Assembly: GCA_958299035.1 (NCBI GenBank)
Contig: CATQJL010000001.1
Span: 13,945,834-14,009,833, forward strand
Source of the DNA: Cylicocyclus nassatus
Taxonomy: Eukaryota > Nematoda > Chromadorea > Rhabditida > Strongylidae
Direction of reading: 5' to 3'
DNA length: 64,000 nucleotides
Made by a program: the position numbers and the translations under genes. The notes beneath the pieces were generated by a model. It ran no database searches. It was given only the letters and a program-made list of their open reading frames with translations, and was not told the DNA's origin. Positions within the stretch are counted from its first letter, which is position 1, and every line of letters begins with the position of its first letter. Of the stretch, positions 1 to 11,093 are shown piece by piece.

Positions 1-71
1 TATGGAGGGGGGGGCAGATTTGAGAACAACGTCCCGAGATGCATATTATGGTATACATCACATCTACTATG

Positions 72-327
72 CAGTGGCGTACCGAGGGGGGGGGGGGCGG
101 GGAGAATGGGTCGCGAAATTTTTGAAAGTTACCTATATGGGATATAAAAATGTGCAAGTGACTTGTTTATTTTTGTAAATAATTAAAATGATTTTTAAAA
201 ATTTTCAAAAATTCAAATTAGCCTTGTAAAAAAATTTTTTTCGGAGTGCGTGGCTAACGCCACGCACCTTCTTTAGAAAAATTTTTTTGTCGCGCCCCCC
301 CGAGCCGAAATCCTGGGTACGCCACTG
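72..327. mobile_element. hAT-type MITE, CAGTGGCG family, copy 1
   Basis: The ends are CAGTGGCGTACC and GGTACGCCACTG, a matching terminal inverted repeat. They are flanked by 8-bp direct repeats with one mismatch, ctactatg (64-71) and ctgctatg (328-335), as expected of hAT transposition. The interior has a poly-G run, an AT-rich core and a short hairpin around GCGTGGCTAACGCCACGC. It has no coding capacity. Related copies lie at 19008-19342, 46644-46927 and 61597-61863, and a fragment lies near 14940. Superfamily assignment rests on TIR and TSD only. Confidence 0.75.
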
Positions 328-335
328 CTGCTATG

Positions 336-3300
336 GTATACATCACACATTTAATTGGTCACATCACCGAATGTCCATCTTGTCAGAGGTCTGATAAGCA
401 AAAATCCGCGATGGAGGCTCTGTCAATTTTCTTGGCTTCAAGTCATCTTTCTTTCCACTATTTTCAAATTTCTGTCAGTAGTCGATTGCTTATCGAGCTC
501 TCTTAGTAATACTCACTGTCAAGCACCTTGGGCACTCATAATAGCAAAAGACCTAATTATTCTTATTTTGTCAGCCGAAGTCTCATACAATTCCGGCTCT
601 GAACCCTGTCAGCTGTGTATCGGTTAAGTCTCGGCTTTCTTCATTTTTCTGTTTGATGCGTTTTCCTCTGGCTGCAAGTGTTTGACTGCTTTCATAATTC
701 ATTCAGGTTTTGTGTACAAAATCATACTGTCTCAAACTCAGTAGAGGCGGTAGATCATATTTTTCAGTTGTTGATATTTGCGATACGGTAACCAACATCA
801 TCGACGTCGCCTTTTTCTTTCCTTTTTTTCCTACGTGCACAGATGTTATCACAGAACGCATCATGTGTTGTGTCTCCGTCTGTGTTGTGGTTGTTTATAG
901 ACATAGGATGGAATTCTTATCCGTCTCACGTAGAATGTGATGTGCAGTTTTAGAAAAAAATGAATCGAGTCTATTTTTTGAATATCTCTCGATCACTTGC
1001 TTAACTTTTTCTGAAAGCAAGTGCCCTGGCAAGCGAGATCCTTAACTAACAGTTGTTTCATTCAGTTCCAAGGCCAAAAAGCAGCCACTCTGCCTTTTCA
1101 GTTCCTCAATTATGAACTTAGTCGATTTTGTTCCGCTAAGCGGACAAAGAAAAGATTTCGAGCCAAGAGAAATGTGCTGGGAAGTCCAACAGGCCTGATT
1201 TTTTTTTATAGCAGGTAATTATTCACTTTGTGTGTTGTAATCTGATTTTTATGAACCTGGCTAGCCTATGATGCCTTATCACTCTTGTGTTTTGTTCAGA
1301 GATATTGTAGAGTCATGAGCTTAAATGCCCTTCCTCTCCCTCTCCCTTCGTAAAATTGGATCCGAATGGTTTTTGGAATGTATAATTGACATTCTTTTTT
1401 GCATCCTATGCGTCCACGTCGTTTTCGCTTTGTCAGGAATCCAATTATTGGAAATTATTGATTTTGCCTTTTTCCACATTATGAAGCGAGCTTCTCGAAA
1501 GAACCATCAGCTAATGTAGCTTGGCATTCCTTTCTCGAAAAAATGCCGAGTTCTGGATGGGAGCACCTCTCTGATATTCTTCAAGTAGCCTTTTCTTTGG
1601 CCTATTCATTTTGATCTATGAAGAATGCATAGGGTTTTGATCAGGGCCCGCTGAGTTCATTTCTAGGCTTCTTCAGAACGAGGTTCCCTTAGACCTTCGC
1701 GAAATTTTACGAAGTCCCTTTAACCTTTGTGTCCCTTTCAGCCTATAACGTATAAACCCTCAAAAAACGAAGCGTCGTCTGAAAAACGATTTTTGACCAC
1801 AAAAACGATATTCTCTTTGTTCGCCCCAAAAACGAAGTCCAGCCTGCTTTTATACGACCTGCGCTTTGATGCATCGCCGGAATTTTCTGAATGTTTGACA
1901 GTACAGTCATATTTTCCGTCTGGGGAAAATGGACAGAAATTTGTTCATTGGTATTGATTTCTATGCGATTGTGTGAATGCTCAATGTTCCGTGCTTAGTC
2001 GGCAAATTCTTTTCTTCTTAGCGAATCAGCATCTTTTATCGTCTTAGAGTGATGGGTAACAGTACAATAGGGTCTCATATGAAACCATCCGTGCAGAAAT
2101 TCTTACTTGTCACGCTGAACACATCAAGTATGTGTTGCTTCTTCAGCACTTGGATTCTTATTTTTCAGCGCTGTTAAGTCTTTTCCTTTTATGTGAACCA
2201 GTCAGTTGAATCCGCAGAGAAATGTTTCTCAGTCTGCTATTGAGAAGTTCTGATTTTGTCCTTATTAACTGGGACACTCATTCCAGTTTTCCTTCTTTGC
2301 TCGCTAAATTCTTTGCTCATATCAGGTAGGGCACAAACGGACGATAATCAAATTATGCACTTCTTTTTTGATCCATAACTGCGGACTATTCGGCAAAGGT
2401 CATTATCTGTCAAGTGTTACTCTGTCAAGCCGTCATAGCTTATTATGTCCAGGTTTACTCTCATGAGAAGAGCTGTTGTTTGTGAAAAAATGAAGAAAAT
2501 AAAGAAAAAACTGATCTCATAAATCACTTGACAAATTCAGTTATAGAGTGAAACATAAAATTTATTCAAGGTGTAGACCATCGAATTTTTATCTGTGCTC
2601 CATCTTCTGGAATATAAAAGTGCAGTGATGGCAGATACCTCACTTGCGAGGCGGTGGGGATTTGTCTTGAAAAAATACCCTACCAAATGTCTTCGGTTTA
2701 GATATGAGCATTCCAGAATCCAAGAAATTTGCTTTGTTTCAGCTCCTCTTCGAAATGAAATGAAAAGTGAAGTTGCTGAATATTCAGCCTGTATTTTTTG
2801 TAGGCTAATGACATGTTTTCTATGAAAATGTCGTGATGAGTTTCCAGTTTGTTGAAATGCCCCACAATTTTTCTCTCAAAAGTAAATGGTATTTTCATGG
2901 TACCTGTTGGTGGCATATTCTTTCCGATTGCTGGTATCTTGTTTCTGTCAATAAAGCACATCAGCGGGTTTAAGGCTCTTTTTTGCGTTTTCTAGTTCTC
3001 TTCATCAGCACAGCCGTTCTATTTACTTGGCGTAGTGCGTAAACTGACTGGATCATAAATCAAATGTCGGCATTGCATCCACCCACTTGGTTCATCAAAT
3101 TTCTTTATATGTTGTTTTTTGAATGTTTGGGCAAGTTTCAATTGTTTAAAGTTCTTAAATATATTATATATATATTTTACTTTATATTTGCATACAAAGT
3201 GCGCTGTAACCTACAGCTATTTGAACTTCTCGTACATTAACTTCCGACCATCATTTTCTCGATTCCATGTTTGAAAAAACTCATTGCTGCAAAGTTTTTC

Positions 3301-3434
3301 GTAAGCAATTTCTATCCTTGCTCTCATTTCCTATTTCGTGATTATTATTTACCGTATCACTCGTTTTTCACACCAAGTATTAGTATTGAATTTTTGCGTT
3401 GCAACTCGTAATTGAGTTATAATCGGTATCCTTT
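336..3434. other. No gene seen upstream of adss-1
   Basis: AT-rich sequence with only short open frames and no exon with a convincing donor. Several TTTCAG strings occur (for example near 766, 1096 and 1736), but no GTAAGT or GTGAGT donor accompanies them. A promoter for the gene starting at 3461 should lie here but is not recognisable by eye. Confidence 0.5.
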
Positions 3435-3440
3435 CTTAGA

Positions 3441-3460
3441 AATAAATATTAGCGTTACAG
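3441..3460 (+). promoter_or_regulatory. Probable splice acceptor directly before the adss-1 start
   Basis: The sequence ends in GCGTTACAG immediately before the ATG at 3461. In nematodes an acceptor abutting the start codon is typical either of spliced-leader trans-splicing or of an intron in the 5' UTR. Which of the two applies here cannot be told from the sequence. Confidence 0.4.
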
Positions 3461-6161
3461 ATGACTCCTAAGGTGGGAACGGTGTCGGTCCTGCTGGGCG
3501 CTCAATGGGGCGATGAAGGAAAAGGGAAAATCATCGACTACCTCATCGAAAATTACGACGTGAGTTTTTGCAAGCAGACTTCATTTTGGTAATTACGTCA
3601 AATATGGAATGCCGTAGGTTTTGCACATATTCTCACCTAGAAAATATTTAAAGCAACGTTTCAAATAATATTTTTTTTGAATTGGAACCCGCTGCAAATG
3701 CTCTAACCAACTATGCATATTGAAAATTATATTAAATACAAAATCAAAATGTCGGCTAAAAAAGTCGAAACTTGTAACTGTTGCTAGAAACATAGAACCA
3801 CTACAACGGGCCTGCGTTTGAAAAGAATAAGGTGCAAATACTTCGTCAAAAATAAATTTTTTTGGACCTTTCAGCAATTTGGGACCAAAAAAGGAATGAA
3901 GATTTGGGTGTTTCTGTTCACCTTGCTATCATCTTGATTTGCCAATGCGGAAAATGCTTCTAGCACACTAGACACGATTTTTTCTTTCTTAAGCTTTATT
4001 GAATTTGTTGAAAAAACAAACACTTGAGATTTTTCGAATATTTTGGTGCCAGACTTGTAAACTAACCTAATACTTTTTTTTTTGAAAGGTGCTGGTTGTC
4101 TCGGAAACTCAAAAAATGAACCATTTATACTTCCGCATTTTAGGTGCAAGTGACCGCTCGTTGCCAAGGAGGCAATAACGCTGGCCACACGGTTGTAGCC
4201 AATGGCAAAAAGTATGACTTCCACATTTTACCGAGTGGCATGATTAGCGAAAAAGTGAGAATTGTCGTCGTAGAAGTAGTTAGTAGTTGGATAAAGTCTA
4301 CTTTAGTGCTTCAACATCATAGGAAATGGTGTTGTTGTGAACTTGGATGCTTTCTTCTCCGAACTTGATCATAATGGAGTGAATAAAGAACCTGGTTGGG
4401 AAAAGAGGTAGAATATTTCCATAGTTTGTCGGAGATTCTGGACGCTTGCTGTTTTTTTAATGGAGAATTTCTTGGCCTTATAGGATCATGATCTCTGCCG
4501 AGGCTCATCTAGTATTTGGTGTGCACGCTCAAGTTGATGGACGTCAAGAAGACAGCCTTGGCACAACACAGTGAGTGGTTTATTAGATTATTTTCTCGGA
4601 ACTTCCCGGTTGTAAAGCTTTTTGGACTATTTTTGTCGAGATCTGAATCGTTAGTCTGATAGTCTTCTGGAAAAAGTTTTTGAGTAGGTATCTTTTTTCC
4701 TCACGTCGATAGCATTTTTTTGTGCCAGGGTCCTTTCATATAGCTTCATAAATTTTTTTGCCATTGCTGCATGTTTTGAAAATAAGTTTCTAAAGGAAAA
4801 TCGGCACCACGAACCGTGGCATTGGCCCCACATACTCTTCAAAATGCTTTCGGAATGGCATACGTGTTGCTGATCTTATGGGTGATTTCGAAAGCTTTTC
4901 TGAGAGGTAACTAATTAGAATCTTTCGACAACTTTATAATTATGCTATTCGAAATATGATGTTCAGATACCTCCGACTCGTTGAACATTATAAAAAGCAG
5001 TTCCCGAGCATAGATATTGATACGAAGGCGGAGCTTGCTCGATTCAAGGTATTGATTACACTTGATCTTCACGTATATTGTGCTCTATTTTTTGCATAGG
5101 AGCATCGCGAAAAACTCATCGAGTTGAATCTGGTGGGTGATAGCGTGAGTCGCCTTCATGAACTGAGGAAGCAAGGACGCTCAGTTCTGGTGGAAGGAGC
5201 AAATGGAGCTTTGCTAGACATTGACTTTGGCACCTATCCGTATGTGACCTCGTCAAATGCCACTGTGGGTGGAGCTTGCACTGGTCTTGGTATTCCACCC
5301 ACTGCTATCACGCAGGTATTTTTAGCGGTCTTGTTTCCGAGGGGATTTCCCATGATTACAAATTTTACCAGGTTTATGGTGTGGTAAAAGCATACCAGAC
5401 AAGGGTAGGCACTGGTCCTTTCCCTACCGAGCTCAAGAACGAAGAAGGTGATCGCCTACAGTCTATAGGTCAAGAAATTGGTGTTACCACTGGGAGGAGA
5501 AGGAGGTAAGGGCTCTCCTCTAAGATGTGCATTTTTTGTCAAAAAAGCACTTTAGATGTGGCTGGTTGGATTTGTTCCTGTTACGTCGTAGTGCTCAAAT
5601 CAACGGTTACACAGCAATAGCGCTTACAAAACTTGATATATTGGATTCCTTCAAAGAAATCAAGGTTGCGGTTGGCTACCGCCTTGATGGAAAACCTATC
5701 CAAGCACCTCCAGGTTACTGTTAGAATAAACAAGATAGCCTGGTGCACGATCTACGAGAATCTTACCTTTGAGCAGGTGTCATAGGGACACCAACTGCCA
5801 AATGACTTGATGTTTAGTGCATCATCTATCATCTATCTTAATGTTAAGCTCAGTGCTTGTGCAGTACCAAGAGTACACTTTTCGATATGGAATTTATGAT
5901 TTTAGCACAAGCAGCTGCATGGGATCGGGTTGAAGTGGAATACAAAGTCTTCCCGGGATGGGAAGCCACAACAACGGGAATCCGAAAATGGGAGGATCTC
6001 CCACCTAAATGTCAAGAATACGTTCAATTTATCGAAAGTTTCATTGAGGTTCGTTGTTGTTTTGACGTTTTTCCGTAGCTCCTTGATTCGATTTTTGCAA
6101 GGTGCCCATCAAATGGATAGGAGTCGGCGCCGACCGTGAATCACTCATCGTCCGGGGATAA
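3461..6161 (+). CDS. adss-1: Adenylosuccinate synthetase, 11 exons, complete
   Basis: Catalyses GTP-dependent condensation of IMP with aspartate to adenylosuccinate, the committed step from IMP to AMP, in the cytosol. Exons: 3461-3559, 4144-4254, 4307-4407, 4484-4570, 4796-4906, 4967-5048, 5100-5315, 5372-5505, 5556-5713, 5906-6048, 6102-6161. They join in phase to 1302 nt (433 aa plus stop), close to the length usual for nematode members. Family motifs are all present: N-terminal [12 protein letters not shown]-loop in exon 1, QGGNNAGHT in exon 2, [14 protein letters not shown] in exon 5, [20 protein letters not shown] in exon 7, [11 protein letters not shown] in exon 8, then [14 protein letters not shown] across the exon 8/9 junction. 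All introns are GT-AG. Exon 10 could instead start at 5912, also in frame; 5906 has the better TTTAG acceptor. The start is the only in-frame ATG before the P-loop. No defect seen. Confidence 0.95.
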
Positions 6162-6610
6162 CTCTCAGCATATTCAACTAGTTAAGTGCCGTTTTATCAT
6201 TTAGATAGGGCAGTCTGTTGCTCAGCGACTGAATCGATGATGACATCGAACACGTTATTCTTTACTTTGTCGCTTTATATTCATTCCTCTCGTCAAGATG
6301 GGCAAATGTATGCGTTTGTTTTATTGTTACTAATGATTTCATGTTGCCATGCATTTAAGTTTCTCAATGAAGATTTCTAATATATTTATGTTTTTCTACT
6401 TGCATCTACCCATTTCACATCACATCTCATTCCTATCAGTGGCGGAACGACGGTTTTAAGAGGATCACAAAGCTTGAAGTAGTTATATGAGTTATAAAAA
6501 TATTGTGCAAAGGCCTTTTCCCATTTGTTAGGGTTGTTCCATACTGCCGCAGGCCGCACTGGCTGCACCGTGATTGCACCGCAGCAATCATCTACAGTCA
6601 CATGTAAGAG
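6162..6610. other. 3' flank of adss-1, no gene seen
   Basis: No coding potential recognised and no AATAAA in the first 400 bases. A short CAGTGGCGGAACGA string near 6438 resembles one end of the hAT-type MITEs, but no partner end was found. Confidence 0.4.
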
Positions 6611-7125
6611 TATAGTCGGAACCGAATATTTGCCTTCAAATAATTTATTCGAAATATTGGTATAGTCGAATACTCGAGAAAGTCCATTTATCTATTATCC
6701 GAATAGTCGAATAAATGAAAGCTCATCGTTCAAATAATTCCTTCATTCCACGACTTGGAAAAATGACTCATTCGAATATCAAATGCTCGAGGAATTTTAA
6801 AAGAAAGCTATTCGAGTATTTGAATATTCGAGAAGTTTTGGAAAATACTTGTTTGAGTATTCGTTTATATTATAGATATTGCACTCGTATATTCGAATAT
6901 TCGATGATGTCTAAGTATTCGATTATTCGAATAGTCGAATTTTCGAAAGTCTGAATTTCGGAATGTGCTCATATTCGAATATTCGGACTGGAATAAAAAT
7001 CGGAAATCGAGTGATATTCGCCCCTTCGAATTTTTTTTTTCGAAAATCAAGTATTCGATATCATTCGTTTAAGAAGTTTCCAAAAATCAATTATTTGATA
7101 TTTGTTCATTCGATGGAAATTTCCG
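6611..7125. repeat. ATTCGAA/TTCGAAT palindromic cluster 1
   Basis: A degenerate low-complexity field built from variants of AATATTCGAATATTCG, in which the 7-mers ATTCGAA and TTCGAAT recur on both strands. There are similar but shorter clusters at 14880-15135 and 18880-18985. No unit length is regular enough to call a satellite, and the short open frames across it follow the repeat. Confidence 0.6.
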
Positions 7126-7530
7126 TTCGTTACAGCTATAGTGGCTAGCAAACTACTGCACGTGTACATTGTCTCGGATGCGTCTCAAGTAAGTCGAAAA
7201 TCGTACATCTTTCGACTACATCAAACGAATCCGTGGAGACTGACACACCATCACATTGTAAAGGTTGAGAACAGAAACCCATTGCGAATCTGCGTTTTGC
7301 ATCTAGCAACATGAACAACAAACATAAATTGATAATAAATTATAACAATTAGTAATAAATGTATCACTTCTATACTCTGGAGCCCGCACGTTTCGCTCAT
7401 TCGCCCTCGTGCCCATCCCTTTTCTTCGCTCGAAAGCAGACGTGTATTTTTATTTTGTCAACATTGTGCTTGGACTTGTACTAATATCAATTCCGCCTTT
7501 ACTCAAGAGTTACTTTCTTTATGCTTCTTA

Positions 7531-7690
7531 CAAGGGAAGTCACTTAACTTAGGTCGGGCTTTTAAAATGAGACACATATGGTTGAAATCAGCTTGAAACG
7601 CTGATTTCAAATCTGCTTTAATTAGCTGCGAAGCGTTCCTCTGAAGCGAGTTATGAGCTTTTTCCTGAGCAAATTTTGCGTGTTGACCGA
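7531..7690 (+). mobile_element. CAAGGG-family element, left-end fragment
   Basis: Begins CAAGGGAAGTCACTTAA directly after TTA, then runs through CGCTGATTTCAAATCTGC and GAAGCGTTCCTCTGAAG to GTTATGAGC. The same order of motifs occurs in the elements at 8155-9243 and 10671-11090. No matching right end was found, so this is probably truncated. Confidence 0.45.
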
Positions 7691-7877
7691 CTTAGGCATG
7701 CTACGGTATCATCATCTAGGTAGTGGTTCAAATGCATATTATACCCCATCAAAGCCAAATGACTCAGTTTGATGTTATTTTGATTTTCCACCACTTTTTG
7801 GGCAAATTTATATCCAAAGACCTTTCCATATTCAGTTGTATGTCATTGACACCAAATAGCGAATAGTATTTAAATGA

Positions 7878-8147
7878 ATCGATAGCCTAAACCTCGTAGA
7901 TTCCATAGGTATGTTTCAGGCTTGATTCGTTTTCTTAGCTCTGAGTAATAGTTGGTGAAAGCACAGCCATTAAAAGCGAAAAATGGGAAAAATGAGATTT
8001 TGGTTGGCTTCTGGTTCCACAGTTTGGAGGTCTTTTGAGGCGGGATTTCTGATATAGACAAAAAAGGAGTAGTGCTTTGTCTTGAGTGCAAAAAGGATAG
8101 CTAATTCACCTTTGAAACAAAGTTAATCATGTTAGAAAATGACCATT
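7878..8147 (+). repeat. Dispersed 230-270 bp repeat A, copy 1
   Basis: Shares an ordered series of blocks with 23625-23855 and 48660-48885, all in the same orientation. The shared blocks include GATAGCCTAAACCTC, GGCTTGATTCGTTTT, AAAGCGAAAAATG and CACCTTTGAAACAAAGTTAA. There are no clear terminal inverted repeats, so the class is unknown. Confidence 0.6.
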
Positions 8148-8154
8148 TCACTTA

Positions 8155-9243
8155 CAAGGGAAGTTCACTTATTCGAAGTGGCGATTCGGAAGGAGATCTA
8201 TGCCAGTGGATAGAGCTCAAAAAGCTGATCTAAGATGTACCTTCTATATCTGCGATGCGCCGTTCTGAAAAAAGTTATGAGCTTTTCTAAAGCCAAATTT
8301 TCGTGCATTTTGAGTCGCATAATCATGGTAATCGCTATACAAAAGTGTGCAAGCTTAAGCAAACCACCTAGTAAGTATTGTAGGTCTAATTCGACTTCAT
8401 CCGAACGTTTTCGAGTGTTTTCCGAGCATGTTGTTCATTCACAGGCCGTCATTTGCTTCCTTTATCACATTTCCGTTATATAAACAAAAAAGCATAGCCT
8501 CCATCTAGAAGAACGCGTCGCAGATATTGAAGATATATTTGAGAACATCGTTTTACGTTCTATCCACTGGTAGTTTCCAAAAAAAGTTTCCGACGCGACG
8601 CGTTCTTTTAATTGGAGATTATGGGGGTTTTTTGTACAGTCGCTTCATTTCATATGATCATGTGTGCCATTGCACACACAGTCCACTTTGGCGTCCTCAT
8701 CCTGGATCTGCAATCGCAAAAACGCGAAAGACTTACCGATTGTTATCGATTACATCAATTTGAGGTGACTAATAACTGAAAAGGAAAGAAAATGCTAAGA
8801 ACACCTTGGAAACACTTACCCGAAGGCTTGTTTCTCCCACGAATCCAGGATGGGGACGCCAAAGGTGAACTGTGTGTGCAATGACACACATGATCATATG
8901 AAATGAAGCGACTGTATACATAATGGAAGTGTGATAAAGGAAGCAAATGACGGCCTGTGAATAAACGACATGGTCGGAAAACACTCGAAACGTTCGGATG
9001 AAGTCGAATTAGACCTACAATACTTACTAGGTGGTTTGCTTAAACTTGCACACTTTTGTATAGCGATTATCATAATTTTGCGACTCAAAATGCACGAAAA
9101 TTTGACTTTAGAAAAGCTCATAACTTTTTTCAGAACGGCGCATCGCAGATATAGAAGGTACATCTTAGATCAGCTTTTTGAGCTCTATCCACTGGTATAG
9201 ATCTCCTTCCGAATCGCCACTTCGAATAAGTGAACTTCCCTTG
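8155..9243. mobile_element. Palindromic foldback MITE, CAAGGG family, TTA target duplication
   Basis: The left end CAAGGGAAGTTCACTTATTC is the reverse complement of the right end, and TTA flanks both sides (8152-8154 and 9244-9246), suggesting a PIF/Harbinger-like 3-bp TWA target site. The arms match for about 320 bp (8155-8480 against 8925-9243). They match again in an inner block (8636-8715 against 8830-8915). A 155-bp segment at 8480-8636 is present only in the left arm. Open frames in both arms mirror each other and are not genes. Confidence 0.75.
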
Positions 9244-9370
9244 TTAGGTATATTATCTTGAATCTTCAGAATTCGCTCAAACTTTATCTACAGGGGTTAA
9301 TTGACATGCTCATTATCGATTTGTTGCCCATTATGTTTGACAGGGCCTTCAGGTAATACTATCTTAGGTA

Positions 9371-9450
9371 TAAAATTCAGGGGGGGGGAGGTCTTATTAA
9401 GACGCAATTAAGGGGGGGGGGGTCGTATCCAGCGATCATGTGCCACACCC
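9371..9450. repeat. Poly-G tract repeat, copy 1
   Basis: Two G runs of nine to ten bases separated by a short AT-rich spacer and followed by GTCGTATCC...ATCATGTGCCACACC. The same order occurs inverted at 47878-47960. Probably part of a dispersed repeat; ends are not defined. Confidence 0.45.
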
Positions 9451-9853
9451 TTTGCTTGACCCTGATTACAACACAGATGAAGAAGCGAAACAGCTACTGC
9501 TAAGCAGAGGAAAATTCTGAAATGAGTGAAAGCAGAAATTATTTTTTTTCAGTCCTAATTCGCGGTTTCGACGAAGTTGTGGTCAATGGCGGTGGGACCA
9601 AGGCAGCAGTATGGTGCATGCCTTACTTTTATTTCTCGCCATCCAGAACTACTGCGATTTGATACCTTTCCTTAGTATGGAGTAATACAGCAGCATGCAT
9701 TTTAAGCACATTTCACGTAGTGAAATAATACCTTTTGTACTTCATGGTGACACTTCTAATTGTAAGGCAATTCTGGCAGGTTTGACAAAGGTTGAACAGT
9801 GCATTTATGGTAGGTGGGAATGCTCAATAGTAATAATAGACACGGCTACGTTA

Positions 9854-10082
9854 GGCCTAAGGCATACCTCGCGCAATTCCTGTCGCTGCGCGATTTGGCA
9901 CAACAGCGACTCTATGTAATTCGTCGTTAATGCGTTTCCTTTGGTCAGAACTTAACCCATTTGCAACAACTTACACAAGCTACCCGCCTATACGTTAAGC
10001 GCGCACGATAGATTTATAGAAATCTGGCAAATCGCCAAGTCGCGTGAAAGTGGCGATCTGGCCAAATCGCATGAGGTATGCC
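9854..10082. mobile_element. Short MITE with GGCATACCTC ends and TTA target duplication
   Basis: Left end GGCCTAAGGCATACCTCGCG; right end reads in reverse complement GGCATACCTCATGCG, lacking the first seven bases. TTA stands at 9851-9853 and 10083-10085. A second copy of the family is at 58165-58372. It is non-coding. Confidence 0.6.
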
Positions 10083-10295
10083 TTAGTGTTCCAGTCTTCA
10101 AATCTCAGCATTATATCGCTGTACTAGTCTGTATATAAAGAATGTTGTGCTTATTTGAAAAAGGTGAAATTTCGGTAAACTGCACGACTCCGCAGCGAAC
10201 GCTCCTGCAAATCCAGCACCCCTTTAGAATACTGGTTCACTTGTAACAGGAAAGAAAATGATTTACTAAAACTGAGCAAAAATGAGGTAAAATAG

Positions 10296-10556
10296 TCAAT
10301 GTAGTGACTTTGCGAATCCGATTTGCTTATTGTGTACATCGTATACAGTACAATATTGTTTGATGAACGGCGAGCCGAGAATGAACTGCGCCGCCCAGAA
10401 CATCTCGAAATGGTGAAGTGCTAGGATACAGAAGTTGTCATGAATTTTGATGATGAGATTGGTAGACTCAATGGTAAAGTTTGTTCCGGCTATGTTCACA
10501 TTGGCGGTCACATCAGCATTACAGTCGATGTTGTAGAAGTCAAGTTCGCTGTCGTA
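10296..10556 (-). pseudogene. C-terminal exon of a pepsin-family aspartic protease
   Basis: Translated from a TTCCAG acceptor at 10557-10558, this gives 86 residues and a stop. They match the end of A1-family proteases of the nematode asp-1 type: FYNIDCNADV, then FTIESTNLIIK, then FILGSPFIKQYCTVYDVHN and IGFAKS. The family's WILG(D/S)xFIRxYxxxxD signature and the closing GFAxS are clear. No intact exon with the second active-site DTGTS was found upstream on this strand. A stretch near 11200-11290 (reading TIAISEPLLLTACMEDIIHS) could be a decayed version that has lost the catalytic Asp, but this is weak. The other protease exons lie at 22754-23459 on the same strand. They may be the same gene split by 12 kb of repeats, or a second relic. 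Confidence 0.5.
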
Positions 10557-10670
10557 CTGGAATAGATTATATGAGCATTCTAGGAAGTAAAACTCCCAAA
10601 AGGCTGGGAGAATTAGATTAAGTGAATCGCCATTGCTCAAATTGGAAATCTGAAGCTGTTACTCTTCTGA

Positions 10671-11090
10671 CAAGGGGACATTTTTAGTCGAATTGGACTT
10701 CTCGGATATTGAAGAGCATGAAACGCTGCTTCAAATCTGCTTCTCTTAAATGCGGAACATTTGTGGACGAGGATTTATGAGCGTTTATTCGAGCAAAAGA
10801 TTAAAAGTGCATTTAGGAAAATAAATTGCTAAAATCTTATTATCAATCAAGTGTGATGTATTTTTTTTTTATCTCAGAGTGCAAATATTTGCTCCACCAA
10901 AGCGCTAAAAAATATCATGACTATTGTCCTACTTGCACATTCAATTTTTCGCTCCCAAACACACATGACTCTTCGTCCATAAAAGTTCCGCAGATTAGGA
11001 AGACAGATTTGGAATTAGCGTTTTATGCCCTCGTGTACGATATTTTTATCCTATCTAAAAAAGTCGCTTCGGCTAAACTTGCTTCCCTTG
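10671..11090. mobile_element. CAAGGG-family MITE with TGA target duplication
   Basis: Starts CAAGGGGACATTTTTAGTCG and ends TTGCTTCCCTTG, with TGA on each side (10668-10670 and 11091-11093). The 420-bp interior includes the family blocks AAACGCTGCTTCAAATCTGC and GAGGATTTATGAGC. It lies just upstream of the protease exon at 10296-10556, probably within a former intron. Confidence 0.6.
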
Positions 11091-11093
11091 TGA

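Noticed and set aside
8235..9200. Matching 82-89 codon frames in inverted copies
   Set aside because: Arms of the foldback element at 8155-9243.
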